From NCBI GenBank assembly GCA_947172415.1, contig OX359196.1, positions 7,007,901-7,071,900 on the forward strand: a DNA stretch of 64,000 bases, read 5' to 3'. Made by a program: the position numbers and the translations under genes. Below the pieces are notes generated by a model that saw nothing but the letters and a program-made list of their open reading frames with translations, had not been told where the DNA came from and searched no databases. Below, piece after piece: positions 10,886-22,600 of the stretch. This DNA comes from Chondrosia reniformis. Taxonomy: Eukaryota; Porifera; Demospongiae; Chondrillida; Chondrillidae. Position 1 is the stretch's first letter. Each line of letters opens with the position of its first letter.

Positions 10886-11380
10886 ATGTTTAAGCTGATT
10901 ATCTTGTCGTTGGTAATGTGTTACTCCTTTGAAGGCGTAGCTACAACATATATTTCTAAGATTATAGCGCTTGCATCAGACTCTCCTAATCCTGACGTTC
11001 CTCCTGGCTTTGTACGTATTGATGTGGACCTTAATCAGGGTGCTGGAGGCAAGTACATCTATCTGGCTTACCATACAACAGACATACTGTGTGAAGCCTT
11101 AACAGGACTGGATTTAGAGGGAGGGAGTTCCAAGGACTTTCCATTCCAACCAGGTTTTGATAGAATAGATCAAGACTTAAATCAGGGAGCTTCGGGTGAA
11201 TATGTGTACGCCTATACTACCAGTAATACGGCACGCCCCCCACTTAAAGAGGTTGCAGTTATTGTTGGAGATACAAGGCATACTTACCCACCGGACAGCT
11301 CCTGGATAAGAATTAATCAAGATGCCAATGAAGGTGCTGGGGGAAAATACATTTATGTTATGTACAAGACTTCCTACTAA
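10886..11380 (+). CDS. Secreted beta-prism (MABP-like) protein, copy 2 (164 aa)
   Basis: Same single-exon structure, signal peptide and three N-x-G-A-x-G-K-Y repeats as the gene at 7262. Differences include Gly for Glu in the first repeat (restoring a G-G-K-Y motif) and S-G-E-Y for L-G-K-Y in the second. The promoter, 5' UTR and polyadenylation signal (11458-11463) are conserved. Homology with the first unit's downstream region ends near 11590, where the third unit's 5' flank begins, so no aminotransferase remnant follows this copy. Confidence 0.75.
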   Translation: MFKLIILSLVMCYSFEGVATTYISKIIALASDSPNPDVPPGFVRIDVDLNQGAGGKYIYLAYHTTDILCEALTGLDLEGGSSKDFPFQPGFDRIDQDLNQGASGEYVYAYTTSNTARPPLKEVAVIVGDTRHTYPPDSSWIRINQDANEGAGGKYIYVMYKTSY

Positions 11381-12271
11381 GAAAGAAGCAATAGCAAGGC
11401 TGAAATAGAACAAAAGTAGAACCTAGAGTATCCACTGACTCATTATATTTGGCATTTAATAAATATTATTATCAGAATTTGACTTGACACAATACATTCC
11501 ATTCTTAAAAATGAAGCAATAAATGAACTGGGAGTAATATATAGTGCCATTGCACATTTCATCTCCCTTGCTTGCTATATAAACTATATGTTTATATAGG
11601 TAATTTGTAAACTTCTGAGCCATGCACCACACTTACAGTACAGACACTAGGAAGCCAGCAAGTAATTACAACCAGATGACTTACTTACATCTATAGTGAC
11701 AGTAGATATACGTATTTCATATATTTTCATACATATTTTCTTGATTTGCAATTGTTTGATCTACTATATATAAATATTCTAGTGAGAAGTGCTCACAATT
11801 ACACATATCAGTGATTAAACTTCAAGATTCTTAGTTGCAACTTTAAAATGTTTCAGAAGTATACATACATCAATCAACTGTTACTTACAGCTAGAGATTT
11901 ATGAAACAACAGTTGTTGGTCAATGCAAACTCGTTAAAGTCCGGCTGACCACTGAATATGAGAAATAGGGGACTTTAAGATCTGAAGCTGATCTTAAAGC
12001 TTAAATTTGATATTCTCATCATTTGCTGGATGTCTAGATCTATGGCTTGACTATCATTTGAGTGGCTATAGACTCTGGTATATGCATACATATATCAAAG
12101 CTGTACATGTAAGATCATAGCTTTAATATATTTGGCTAACATTAGCTATAAGCCATGTGATATGATTGTGTGCCTTTCCTACGTATGTACGTAACACCTC
12201 AGAGGTTCATATACATATCATATCAATATACTTTGGTAGCTTAGCATTATTATTTAATAATCTTGATTGGC

Positions 12272-12280
12272 TATATAAAA
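12272..12280 (+). promoter_or_regulatory. TATA box of MABP-like gene 3
   Basis: TATATAAAA, 90 bp upstream of the ATG at 12362, in the conserved promoter block. Confidence 0.7.
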
Positions 12281-12361
12281 GGGAGACCACCAGCTCATTC
12301 TAGTCAAATCTATACAGAAAGCTTTAAGAATTCTTTCCAGATATTTCCAAGATATCAGAAG

Positions 12362-12856
12362 ATGTTTAAGCTGGTTATCTTGTCGTTGGTAATGTGTTAC
12401 TCCTTTGAAGGTGTAGCTACAACATATATTTCTAAGATTATAGCGCTTGCATCAGACTCTCCTAATCCTGACGTTCCTCCTGGCTTTGTACGTATTGATG
12501 TGGACCTTAATCAGGGTGCTGAAGGCAAGTACATCTATCTGGCTTACCATACAACAGACATACTGTGTGAAGCCCTAACAGGACTGGATTTAGAGGGAGG
12601 GAGTTTCAAGGACTTTTCATTCCAACCAGGTTTTGATAGAATAGATCAAGACTTAAATCAGGGAGCTTTGGGTAAATATGTGTACGCCTATACTACCAGT
12701 AATACGGCACGCCTCCCACTTAAAGAGGTTGCAGTTATTGTTGGAGATACAAGGCATACTTACCCACCGGACAGCTCCTGGATAAGAATTAATCAAGATG
12801 CCAATGAAGGTGCTGGGGGAAAATTCATTTATGTTATGTACAAGACTTCCTACTAA
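12362..12856 (+). CDS. Secreted beta-prism (MABP-like) protein, copy 3 (164 aa)
   Basis: Third copy, with Val for Ile in the signal peptide, a Phe at residue 82, Leu for Pro at residue 118 and Phe for Tyr in the last G-G-K-(Y/F)-I-Y. The open frame and conserved promoter suggest it is functional. The complete aminotransferase A lies just downstream on the opposite strand (stop at 13161), so the two genes converge. The polyadenylation signal is at 12934-12939. Confidence 0.75.
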   Translation: MFKLVILSLVMCYSFEGVATTYISKIIALASDSPNPDVPPGFVRIDVDLNQGAEGKYIYLAYHTTDILCEALTGLDLEGGSFKDFSFQPGFDRIDQDLNQGALGKYVYAYTTSNTARLPLKEVAVIVGDTRHTYPPDSSWIRINQDANEGAGGKFIYVMYKTSY

Positions 12857-13160
12857 GAAAGAAGCAATAGCAAGGCTGAAATAGAACAAAAGTAGAACCT
12901 AGAGTATCCACTGACTCATTATATTTGGCATTTAATAAATATTATCAGAATTTGACTTGACACAATACATTCCATTCTTAAAAATGAAGCAATAAATGAA
13001 CTGGGAGTAATATATAGTGCCATTGCACATTTCATCTCCCTTGCTTGCTATATAAACATATACAGCTTGATGATTACGAGACTAGCATAAGATTATCATA
13101 ATAAAGATATATATTTCCTCAATATAACAAAATAAAGTCTAAGATTTACGTCTTGAGTTC

Positions 13161-16100
13161 CTACACTTTTGACAATGACAGGAGACTATTAACAACTTTA
13201 GCAATAGCGTGAGCTCCACAGACCATATCTTTAGAATTGTAGTGAGAGAAGGAGACGCGAATGTAATTGACAAATTTTCTCTCTGGAGACATTCTAGAAG
13301 GAATACAATTTCACAGGTCAAAATGAATATAGGGTATAATTCCAGTTTTACTAAATTATGCAGGGCTTGCATCATGCTTACACAATTATTACAAACCTGA
13401 TGCCAGGTTGAAAGGTAACTTTGTGTTCATCTTTACACACTTCTACCACATCTGTGCAAGTTTTAAAGATTTAGATAAAATATGGATCCTCCCAGCAGCA
13501 TAAATGAACACTTTTAAGTACTGTATTTGTCAGTATAGAGGTCCGGGGTCAGTTGGTCTATTCTTATATAGGGGCAAGGATTGATATAGAGGACCCAGGC
13601 CTCTATTTGGACAAATACAGTAACATTCCAGGTTCCAAACAGGTATATGCATGAACTTAATATCAAATTCAAATTCAAAGCACAGCTAACCTCTCCCATC
13701 AATCTGTTTAGGAAGGAGTATCCACAGAAAATACCCTCCCTACAAGTGAGGCGGGCAGCAAGATGTACTGTATATATGTATACACACAACACTTATCATC
13801 ATAGACTTTGCACAGTTAACTGCCTTCACTCTCCTTTAGTTTAAATGCACACACACATACACATCGTACTGCATGTGTGTGACACACAGGTCTGACCTTT
13901 GGTCTCTTGATAGAAGCACAAGGGAGCTCCTTCTCAAGAGTGTCACAGAATGCATCACATCCCTCCTAAATACACGGACAATATACATGGAGAGAACATG
14001 TGTGAATACTGCATGTTGAGTAGACCTCTTTGGTCTAAAACAAGTCTGTAGACAGGTCAATAACTAATACTAATACATACAAATATTCACTATACAGTAT
14101 ATACAGTATATGAACACATTATAGATATACAGTACATAGACTACATATAACATACTTTGAGGAATGCTCTTGTTTCTTGGATATTCTCTTGCAGCAGACC
14201 CAGGGAAATGAGGCTGGCCATTATTTCAAACATAGTGTGATTAAATCCACCATTACTCCATAGGTAACCACTACATGAACATAAAAAAATTTGGACCTAT
14301 TATAAAAGGCTATGGGTACCTACCTATTAATATTAATGTACAGGCTGTGGGTACCTATTAATATTAATGTACAGGCTGTGGGTACCTATTAATATTAATA
14401 TACAGGCTGTGGGTACCTATTAATATTAATATACAGGCTATGGGTACCTATTAATTTTAATGTACAGGCTGTGGGTACCTATTAATATTAATATACAGGC
14501 TATGGGTACCTATTAATTTTAATGTACAGGCTGTGGGTACCTATTAATATTAATGTTCAGGCTATGGGTACCTATTAATGAGTTTGTTCACAACTCTTTG
14601 TGGGGCCTCCAACCATCCAATGCGATTACCAGGAGAAAATATCTTGGAGAATGTGGCATTAGAAACTACATTTCCCTTGTAGTCTGGATCTCCTCTAGAG
14701 CAAGAAGAGAGATGAAAAGCAGGATTAATAGACACGAGGATATTCAGTAAAAACACAAAACTACTTGTCATCGTATGCAAACAGTCTCTTTGGTGGTCCA
14801 GTGTCTCTGTCAGGTTCGGGAAAGTAGAGCAGGTTGTAAACATCTTCAGCTACGACAAGAAGATTGTGACGTCTTGCTATCTCCACTAGCTGCTTGCAGC
14901 GATCTGACCAGAGAGAGCACAGACACACCCATCAAGGGGCACCCACCCACTCCAGCAGCAAGACACCACAAACCTGAACTGTAGCACACTCCTGTCGGGT
15001 TCTGGAAGCAGGGTATGGTGTATACCATGGCCACAAACGGCTTATCCTCTGTCACTATCTGTGGCCTCCCACCAAAGTGCTCTTTGATAGCCCTCTCCAG
15101 GTCCTGTGGGACTATGCCATCGTCATCCAGGGCAACTAGATACAGACATTATAAATGGCATTTTTAATAACATAGTCGATTCCAGCCTACAGTTTGTTCA
15201 AACACTCAAAAGAACACCCCATCATTTTGGTTGTCATACTGCATCCTTCATCAAGATGAAAAGGATAGCAATGACAATATGTAGAGACATGGTTAGGTAA
15301 ATGTTAAATATTAGGTTCTGATGTCAGTAAGGTGGGTGTGGTCAGCACTGCCTATCCTATGAAGTGGGTGTGGTCAGCACTGCCTATCCTATGAAGTGGG
15401 TGTGGTCAGCACTGCCTATCCTATGAAGTGGGTGTGGTCAGCACTGCCTATCCTATGAAGTGGGTGTGGTCAGCACTGCCTATCCTATGAAGTGGGTGTG
15501 GTCAGCACTGCCTATCCTATGAAGTGGGTGTGGTCAGGAAACAGGAATGGAATTCTAATACATTCCAAGACACACGTATGACAGATAGATACACATACAT
15601 ATATACTCACTTGGAACTACTTGTAGAGCCATTTCACTAAACATGGTCAGAGCCAGGAAGTAGGTAGCTTCTTCTACAAAGACAACATCTCCTGCATCCA
15701 GGAACATGCTGGCTAGTACATAGAGCCCATGGCTAGCACCAGCTGTACCAAATATGTCATTTCTACATAAACAAAATATTTTATTCCCAATTAACATATC
15801 TCAGTACACAAGTTATGCTTCATGTAGATATAGCATACAAGAAGTAGATAAGATTCCCAGGGTCACTGATGAAGGGTGGAATTCCCAGAAACAGCTGTCT
15901 GGCCCAGTGGAAAAGAAGATGGAGAAATTTTTGTATCTGTATCCTCATCCAAAGCTCTCACTAGGTTTAGTTCCCTATAGGTCTTTTACTCTAAAGTAGA
16001 TGTAGCATATAAGAAAGTGGTGTACGTATTAGTTTATTCATGTGTACATATACGATTTAGATAAGTAATATTCACACTCAGTGTTTGACAACCTGTTAAA

Positions 16101-16807
16101 AGGAATGAGACGTATGTTTTGACTGAGGGACAGGTTTGCACCAAACACAAAATGTACAGCATTCCTGCCAGACCCTGCAGATCTAGCAGGGAAGTTCCCT
16201 TGAGTTGTATTGACATGGAATAACACATGTAAGTAGTTACATACAGATCGACTGTATCTTTATATTCTTCACTGAGGTACTTTGCAAGCTCCCTTCTAAA
16301 CCTACTACTTCCTTGGCGGTGCCCATACTGAAAGCAGCCATCTACAGTTGGAAGTTTCTGTAGAGATAAAGGTTCCAAAACCATTTAAGAGAGTACATAT
16401 TCACCAGCTAGAGTACATTATACATATACATAACGTGTTGATAGATTGTTAACACATGCGGGGGTGGTCTCCATCCGGTCATGTTTTTGACCCGAGAAAT
16501 TAAAAAGGAAAGAAATTTTTCATTTAATGCTCTCTGTACTGTCTATACGCTTGACCATTCATATGCGAGGATCCACGACTACGTGCACGTTATATAGCTA
16601 AGGGTCTGCTACTACGCCTGATTACTCGTAAATACTCAAACCTCATGCAGTGTGTAAACTTTAAAAATTTACCATATTGTGTTCCACGGCTTTGGCAAAG
16701 CGTTCAGAGACCTTCTTCAAAGCATCAGGTCCTGGTGCACCAATTCCAAGATTTATAACCCCACCAGCCTTCATAGCATCGAAGAGAGTGTATTGGTTCT
16801 CCGCCAT
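13161..16807 (-). CDS. PLP-dependent class I/II aminotransferase A (414 aa, 11 exons)
   Basis: Exons, 5' to 3' on the minus strand: 16673-16807, 16245-16357, 15611-15762, 14974-15135, 14765-14903, 14572-14694, 14156-14270, 13897-13965, 13691-13739, 13397-13451, 13161-13293. All junctions are GT-AG and the sum is 1245 nt. The fold-type I aminotransferase signatures are in order: N-L-G-I-G-A-P-G-P-D near the N-terminus, A-G-A-S-H-G, F-Q-N-P-T-G, A-E-D-V-Y, the PLP lysine in T-F-S-K-I-F-S-P-G-N-R-I-G-W (about Lys251), G-G-Y-F-L-W-I, and the arginine-containing F-Q-P-G-I-R segment. The closest group I know is the 2-aminoadipate/kynurenine-type cytosolic enzymes (yeast YER152C-like). Substrate is not determinable. 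No targeting peptide is evident. It is tandem with aminotransferase B. Confidence 0.9.
14318..14571. repeat. 31-bp intronic minisatellite carrying copies of a splice donor
   Basis: About eight copies of a 31-bp unit fill the start of the intron after exon 6 of aminotransferase A. On the minus strand each unit contains AATAGGTACCCA, the same string as the true exon/intron junction (exon ends at 14572, GT at 14571-14570). The array is thus an expansion of the donor itself. The paralogous intron of gene B lacks it. Confidence 0.85.
15329..15537. repeat. 32-bp intronic minisatellite
   Basis: About 6.5 copies of a 32-bp unit containing GTGGTCAGCACTGCCTATCC in the intron between exons 3 and 4 of aminotransferase A. 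The matching intron of gene B is only about 70 bp and has no array. Confidence 0.9.
15846..16010. repeat. Dispersed ~165-bp repeat, copy 1 of 4
   Basis: It runs from the CACTGATGAAGGGTGGAATT region to CTCTAAAGTAGATGTAGC. Related copies lie at about 29780-29950, 43680-43820 and 46000-46165, in either orientation and always in introns. No ORF is seen; a short non-autonomous element is likely. Confidence 0.7.
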
Positions 16808-17158
16808 TTTGACTGACGATTGCAGGAGATCATATAACTGCTACGCATTGTCTTCTCGAATGTGCACTAGCGTAAAATGTGTTTCTGTATATTCCAGATT
16901 TGTTATGCCTGCAACACCAGCGTCTCGTCAAACAGACATTCTATGTTGCCTGTACCAGAAAGCATACCCTAGGCCTTTCGGAATGTACTTAATTCGCTAT
17001 GAAACTAGTCTGCATTGCCTTGTCTGTGTCTATTTGTAACTTCAATGGCATCCATGCAAGGCGGTGGATTTTGTATTGTGCAACATGTGGTCCAGTATAT
17101 TAGGACATGATATTGGATAGATTGAACAATGATGGGAAATTAAATGTACAATATCCAT

Positions 17159-19638
17159 TTATGATGACATGAGTTCAGAAACAACTCTTGCTAGAGCCTG
17201 TGCTCCATACCTCATGCTCTCAGCTTCATAGTAAGAAAACGATGCTCTTACATAGTTGACAAACTTGTCTTTTGGAGACATTCTACAAAATGGTAACATC
17301 ATCAATCTAACATGGCTTACCTGTTAATGGGGACTATTCTGGGTATAGGACAGTACTTGTTATTATACACAGCAATATACAAGGCATGCTCAGTACAGCT
17401 TGGCAGCTAATACACAGACATGAGGTGTACTACCTCTCTCCCACCAACACACAATCTTACCTATATCCAGGTCTAAATTTGACCTTGTACTGAGTATTGC
17501 ATAATGCCAACACATCTAAAGAGATGAGCAACACATTTGGTATACATAGATACCTCATTGGCTAATAACATGCACACACTGTTCAGGAGCACAGTTGTAA
17601 TTACCATCAGCATGCATAGTCCTTGGCAATGCTATCCACACAAAGTAGCCTCCCTGGCGAATAAGGGATTAACAGACTGTGAAGGGGTATGGAGCTCTCT
17701 AGCATGACCACAACAATACCTTGGGACGGTTGAATGATGCACAAGGAAGCTCCTTCTCCAGTGTATCACAGAACGCACTACAACTCTCCTACAAATACAG
17801 TTCATATGCTATAGTCACATGTAATGAGGGGAGGAAGCGGCCACACTCATACAACAAACATCATTACATATTCAGGTAGTATATGAATAACTAATGTGAA
17901 GGTACACATCTAGTTAAGGCAACCTATATAATTCATTACTTAATAGTATAAGATAAGATAGGAGAACACTACTTTCAAAGTATATATGCTTGATATAATA
18001 ACATACACCACATGTTCAATATATGTACATACAGTATGTAGTGGCACTGTGGGTGTATACCTTTAGGAATATTCTGGTTTCTTGTATGTTCTCTGAAAGA
18101 AGACCCAAGGAAATCAGACTTGCTGCAATGTCCAGCATTGTGTGGTTGAAGGAGCCTCCACTGATACCATATCCACTACATGTACACATACACCAAACAA
18201 CCCACATCTCTATGAACCTCCTGTGAAACATATCCACATGGCCTAATGAACTTCTCTTGCATGTACCATACCTATTTAAAACTTTATTCACAACTCTTTG
18301 TGGGGCCTCCAACCATCCAATGCGATTACCAGGAGAAAATATCTTGGAGAATGTGGCATTAGAAACTACATTTCCCTTGTAGTCTGGATCTCCTCTAGAG
18401 CAAGGAGAGAGATGAAGAGCAGGATTAATAGACACGAGGATATTCAGTGAAAACACAAAACTACTTGTCATCGTATGCAAACAGTCTCTTTGGTGGTCCA
18501 GTGTCTCTGTCAGGTTCGGGAAAGTAGAGCAGGTTGTAAACATCTTCCGCTACGACAAGAAGATTGTGACGTCTTGCTATCTCCACTAGCTGCTTGCAGC
18601 GATCTGACCAGAGAGAGCACAGACACACCCATCAAGGGGCACCCACCCACTCCAGCAGCAAGACACCACAAACCTGAACTGTAGCACACTCCTGTCGGGT
18701 TCTGGAAACAGGGTATGGTGTACACCATGGCCACAAACGGCTTATCCTCTGTCACTATCTGTGGCCTCCCTCCAAGGTGCTCTTTGATAGCCCTCTCCAG
18801 GTCCTGTGGGACTATGCCATCGTCGTCCAGGGCAACTACACATTTAACAAGAAGCTACCATTAGTCGCCAGCTAGTGCATTAGAAGGATAAATATTGACA
18901 TATTACTTGGTATGACTTTCCGCTTCAAATCTTTGAAGGTGTTTAGTGCTAGAAAATATGTTGCTTCTTCCACAAATACCACATCTTCCTCTCCAAACAG
19001 CAGTGTTGCTAAGATAAACAGGCCGTGACTAGCACCTGCTGTACCAACTATATCATTTCTAGATTAAAAATAATTGTGTGAAATTCATTAAGTCTGAACC
19101 ATCAAAGGGCTTACGGGCGGACTGTGTCTCCGTACTCTTTTGTCAAAAAGTTGGCTAGCTCTGTCCTGAATCTCAGTGTTGTTTTGTCATATCCGTACTG
19201 CAAGCTCTGGTATGCATTAGGTCTTGTCTGCATAGAGTAGTACAACATAATTAGCAACCAACATGGAGTGCTTATATGTGGGTAACCCCGGGGGCGGGGC
19301 CGAGTGACAGAGTGCATTTGGGTACCCGGGGGCGGGGCCGAGTGATAAAGAGTGCATTTGGGTACCCCGGGGGCGTGGCCACGACTCACCTTGTCTATTA
19401 ACTTATACATACAGCACTAAAGAGGACACATGCTATAATTGATTAGTAAACATGATCACTTCAAAGAGCTGAGATCGAGTTTATTTTATACACACACCAT
19501 TGCATGATTTGCAGCTTTAACGAAGCGCTCTGCATTTTTCTTCAAGGCTTCTATCCCTGGAGCTCCAATTCCAAGGTCGATGATTTCGTCCGATTTGTTC
19601 ATTAGCCGAGGAGGTACCAGTAGCTGACCGTCCGCCAT
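17159..19638 (-). CDS. PLP-dependent class I/II aminotransferase B (413 aa, 11 exons)
   Basis: Exons, 5' to 3' on the minus strand: 19498-19638, 19115-19227, 18907-19058, 18674-18835, 18465-18603, 18272-18394, 18061-18175, 17720-17788, 17605-17653, 17461-17515, 17159-17282 (sum 1242 nt). Exon lengths and phases match gene A except for the first and last. Key residues: Asn181 in Q-N-P-T-G, Asp210 and Tyr212 in A-E-D-V-Y, PLP lysine Lys253 in F-S-K-I-F-S-P-G, then G-G-Y-F-V-W-I and R-P-G-Y-R. Exons 4-6 and their introns are almost identical to those of gene A while the rest has diverged, which points to gene conversion. Its start codon is 43 bp from that of ILK on the other strand. Confidence 0.9.
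19262..19390. repeat. GC-rich ~39-bp intronic repeat (about 3 copies)
   Basis: Three units of a GGGTACCCCGGGGGCGGGG-type sequence in the first intron of aminotransferase B, strikingly GC-rich against its surroundings. Confidence 0.8.
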
Positions 19639-19681
19639 TTTTAATTGCATTGGTCACGTAAATCCATTTCAAGAAGTAGTA
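19639..19681. promoter_or_regulatory. 43-bp shared divergent promoter, aminotransferase B / ILK
   Basis: Only 43 bp separate the two start codons (ATG at 19638 on minus, ATG at 19682 on plus). There is no TATA box; a TTGGTCACGTAA string lies in the middle. Transcription start sites and part of each core promoter must overlap the neighbouring 5' UTR or coding sequence. Confidence 0.75.
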
Positions 19682-22600
19682 ATGAGTCAAGGCAAAACTG
19701 ACGATATCTACGTAGCTTGTCGCGAGGGAGACGAAATATTCGTGAGAGAATGGATATTTCAAGCCAACCACGATATCAACCAAGGGTAAGTGAGAGCCTA
19801 GGAAGTTAATTGACTCCACTTCTGAGCTCTAGTGAATCAATGAAACGGAATCCTTTTAATATTTTGGAATTTACTCTTTGTAACTCTGATACGTCTGCTA
19901 AGGCATAAGTAGTGACTAGGGGATTCCAAACAGTCGCCCAGTTACAAGCGCCAAGAGTAATAAGACTTGCCGTGGAATGATTAATGTAGGATTAATAGGA
20001 GGAACCGTTAAACTTTGCGATAATGGGTTGTTCGTATCTCTGACATGTACAAGTACATGAATGGATAATGAATATAAATATACACAACCAATACCTTTGG
20101 TAGTAAATGCACAATATTATATTAATTGGCTACAATACTGTTTGATGATAGATCATGTACGTATATTCCCTTGTCTGTAGTGATGAGCACGGTGTTACTC
20201 CAATGCACTACGCTTGCATGTACGGTCACCCAGGTATCGTGGACTACCTCATGAATCATGGGGCTAGGATCGCACCCACTGACATGGGGGGAAATACCAT
20301 TCTGCATGTGGCTGTACAGCAGAATAGATACGATGTGGTCATTAGGGTAAGTCCCTCTCTGTTACTGCCCTTCTGCAGATGGTTACTCTTTGTTGTACTG
20401 TATATTAGCTTCTAAAGAACCAACGCATCAATGTCAACTCCACTAATGAACATGGAAACACGCCGCTTCACTATGCTTGCTTTTTTAACTTCAGGAAGAT
20501 CTCTGAGGTATAACCCCATCTGTGTGCTCTGTAGTGTCACGTTTCCCTTGTAAAGAATACTAATTAGTTTAGTATTTAGTAATTAACTGAAGATGTAGCT
20601 AATGTGGATTTCGTCTGGTCTCTATCACTCACATAACTGCACTGACCTCTCCACATGTAGTTGCTAGTGCGAACAGGTGCGAATGTTGCCATTCTCAACA
20701 AGAATAATGAGAGCCCTCTTGACCGAGCCAAACCAGATCTGTCACATTACCTCAAAGGTATGCACGCACATACATACTAGTACAAGCGGTTTGTGATAAC
20801 AGACTACCTTATAGTACATCAAGATTAGTAATTGGCCATACAGTGGTTTCAGTTTGTGGTACTTGAAAATTGTTGTGGTTTTTTAGATCTTGCTAGGCAA
20901 CTAGGACAAGGCTTGGACCCAGTGCCTTTCACAAGTGGACCAAATGTGAAGAAGAGTGAATGTGAGTGCAATGACCAGACTCCTTTAATCACTAAGCATG
21001 ATCATCTAACTCCTTTAACAATCCTACTTGTCTGTTCAATTAAGTACTTTTTTTCTCTCTGTGTGGATCTGCAGATCAGGAGTTCAAGACACGTTTGGTG
21101 GAGATTGAGTTGGCTCAGGTAGCTCAGTCAATCAAACTGGGTTCAGGACCACTAGGAGAGGTACACATGTGTACAAGTCACATGCAAGTCACATGCAGAT
21201 CACATGCCAGGGTTTCACATTTACCCCTCTTAAGAATGTCCCTCTCACCCTGGTAGAAAGTCAAATGACCAACTATTATAACAAACACTGAACTAGGTTG
21301 CCCACTATTCTGTAGCATTGCTGGGTCACATGACAGGGTCACATGACAAGGTCAGGTGATTGGGTCACATGACTGTTTTCCTGTTTATTACCTGTTCTTG
21401 CAGACCTGGATGGGGTCCTGGAGTGGTCATACTGTGGTGTGCAGACGTCTAAAGCCAAAAAGGGGGACTCCCCAGCAGAGATTGGATGACCTGGGGAGAG
21501 AATATATGCGTTTGAGGGTCTTTTCACATGACAACCTCCTCCCTATGTTGGCAGTCGCTCTGGAACCTGCCGTCCATCTTCTTGGCTTCTACATGAAACT
21601 GGGATCCCTCTACCACATCCTGCATCACGAGGACTCAGGTTTGTCCAGCCTATCATGAGTTAGCTGTCGCTGGATGAGTCTCACTGTATCACCTTCTCCT
21701 TACAGATTTGAAAGTTGATTTAAAGCTTGGGTTGAAGTTCATTCGAGGTATATGTCATGGAATGAGCTACCTCCACATTCTTGAGCCAATGATACCCCAT
21801 TTGGATCTGAACCCCCATCATATATTTGTGAGCTGCACAGTTGATTGTTATATTTGTGACTTTCAACATTTGAAGAGTGTGCTGAATATTTTTTCTGACT
21901 AGATTGATGAAGATTTAACTGCAAGAATCAATTTGTGCAATGCAAGACTATCATTCATGGAAAACGACAAAGTTTTTAGGCCAAACTGGCATGCACCAGA
22001 AGGTATGTACCTACATATGTTGACCGTCGTGTAGAAGATCTGTCATAGGGATCATAACAGCCAGTCCATTGTATAATATATTGAGTACAGTTAGTATGCT
22101 TTCCCTCTACGTATGTACTTCGAGTGAGACATACTGTGTTTCTCTCAAATATTAGTGCTAGTACCCTACATCCAGTCTGTTTTGAGCTATTGGCGGCCAT
22201 TTTGACCTTTCAGTCCTTGAGCTATTTTTGGTTACATTCCCTAGGCTATTTTGATCAGCTCTTAGTATACATACGTACGCATGTCTTCTACAATACATTT
22301 GTATGTATGTTGTATGTAGCTCTACAGTATCGTGAAAATGAGTTTGATAAGAGAGCTGCAGATATGTACAGCTTTGCTATTACCATGTGGGAGATATGCA
22401 CCGGTGAAGTACCCTACGGTGGCATGCCTGTCATGAAGGTCGGACTGAAGGTACATATAGACCAGTCTATGGTGGGAGAGACAAAGAGCTATGACAATAT
22501 TAATGCACTGTACACATTTTGAAATCGCTTATAGTTTTAATATGTACAAACAGATATCTCTATTGGGTGACAAGTAATCATAGTAGTCCTGTAGGAGGTA

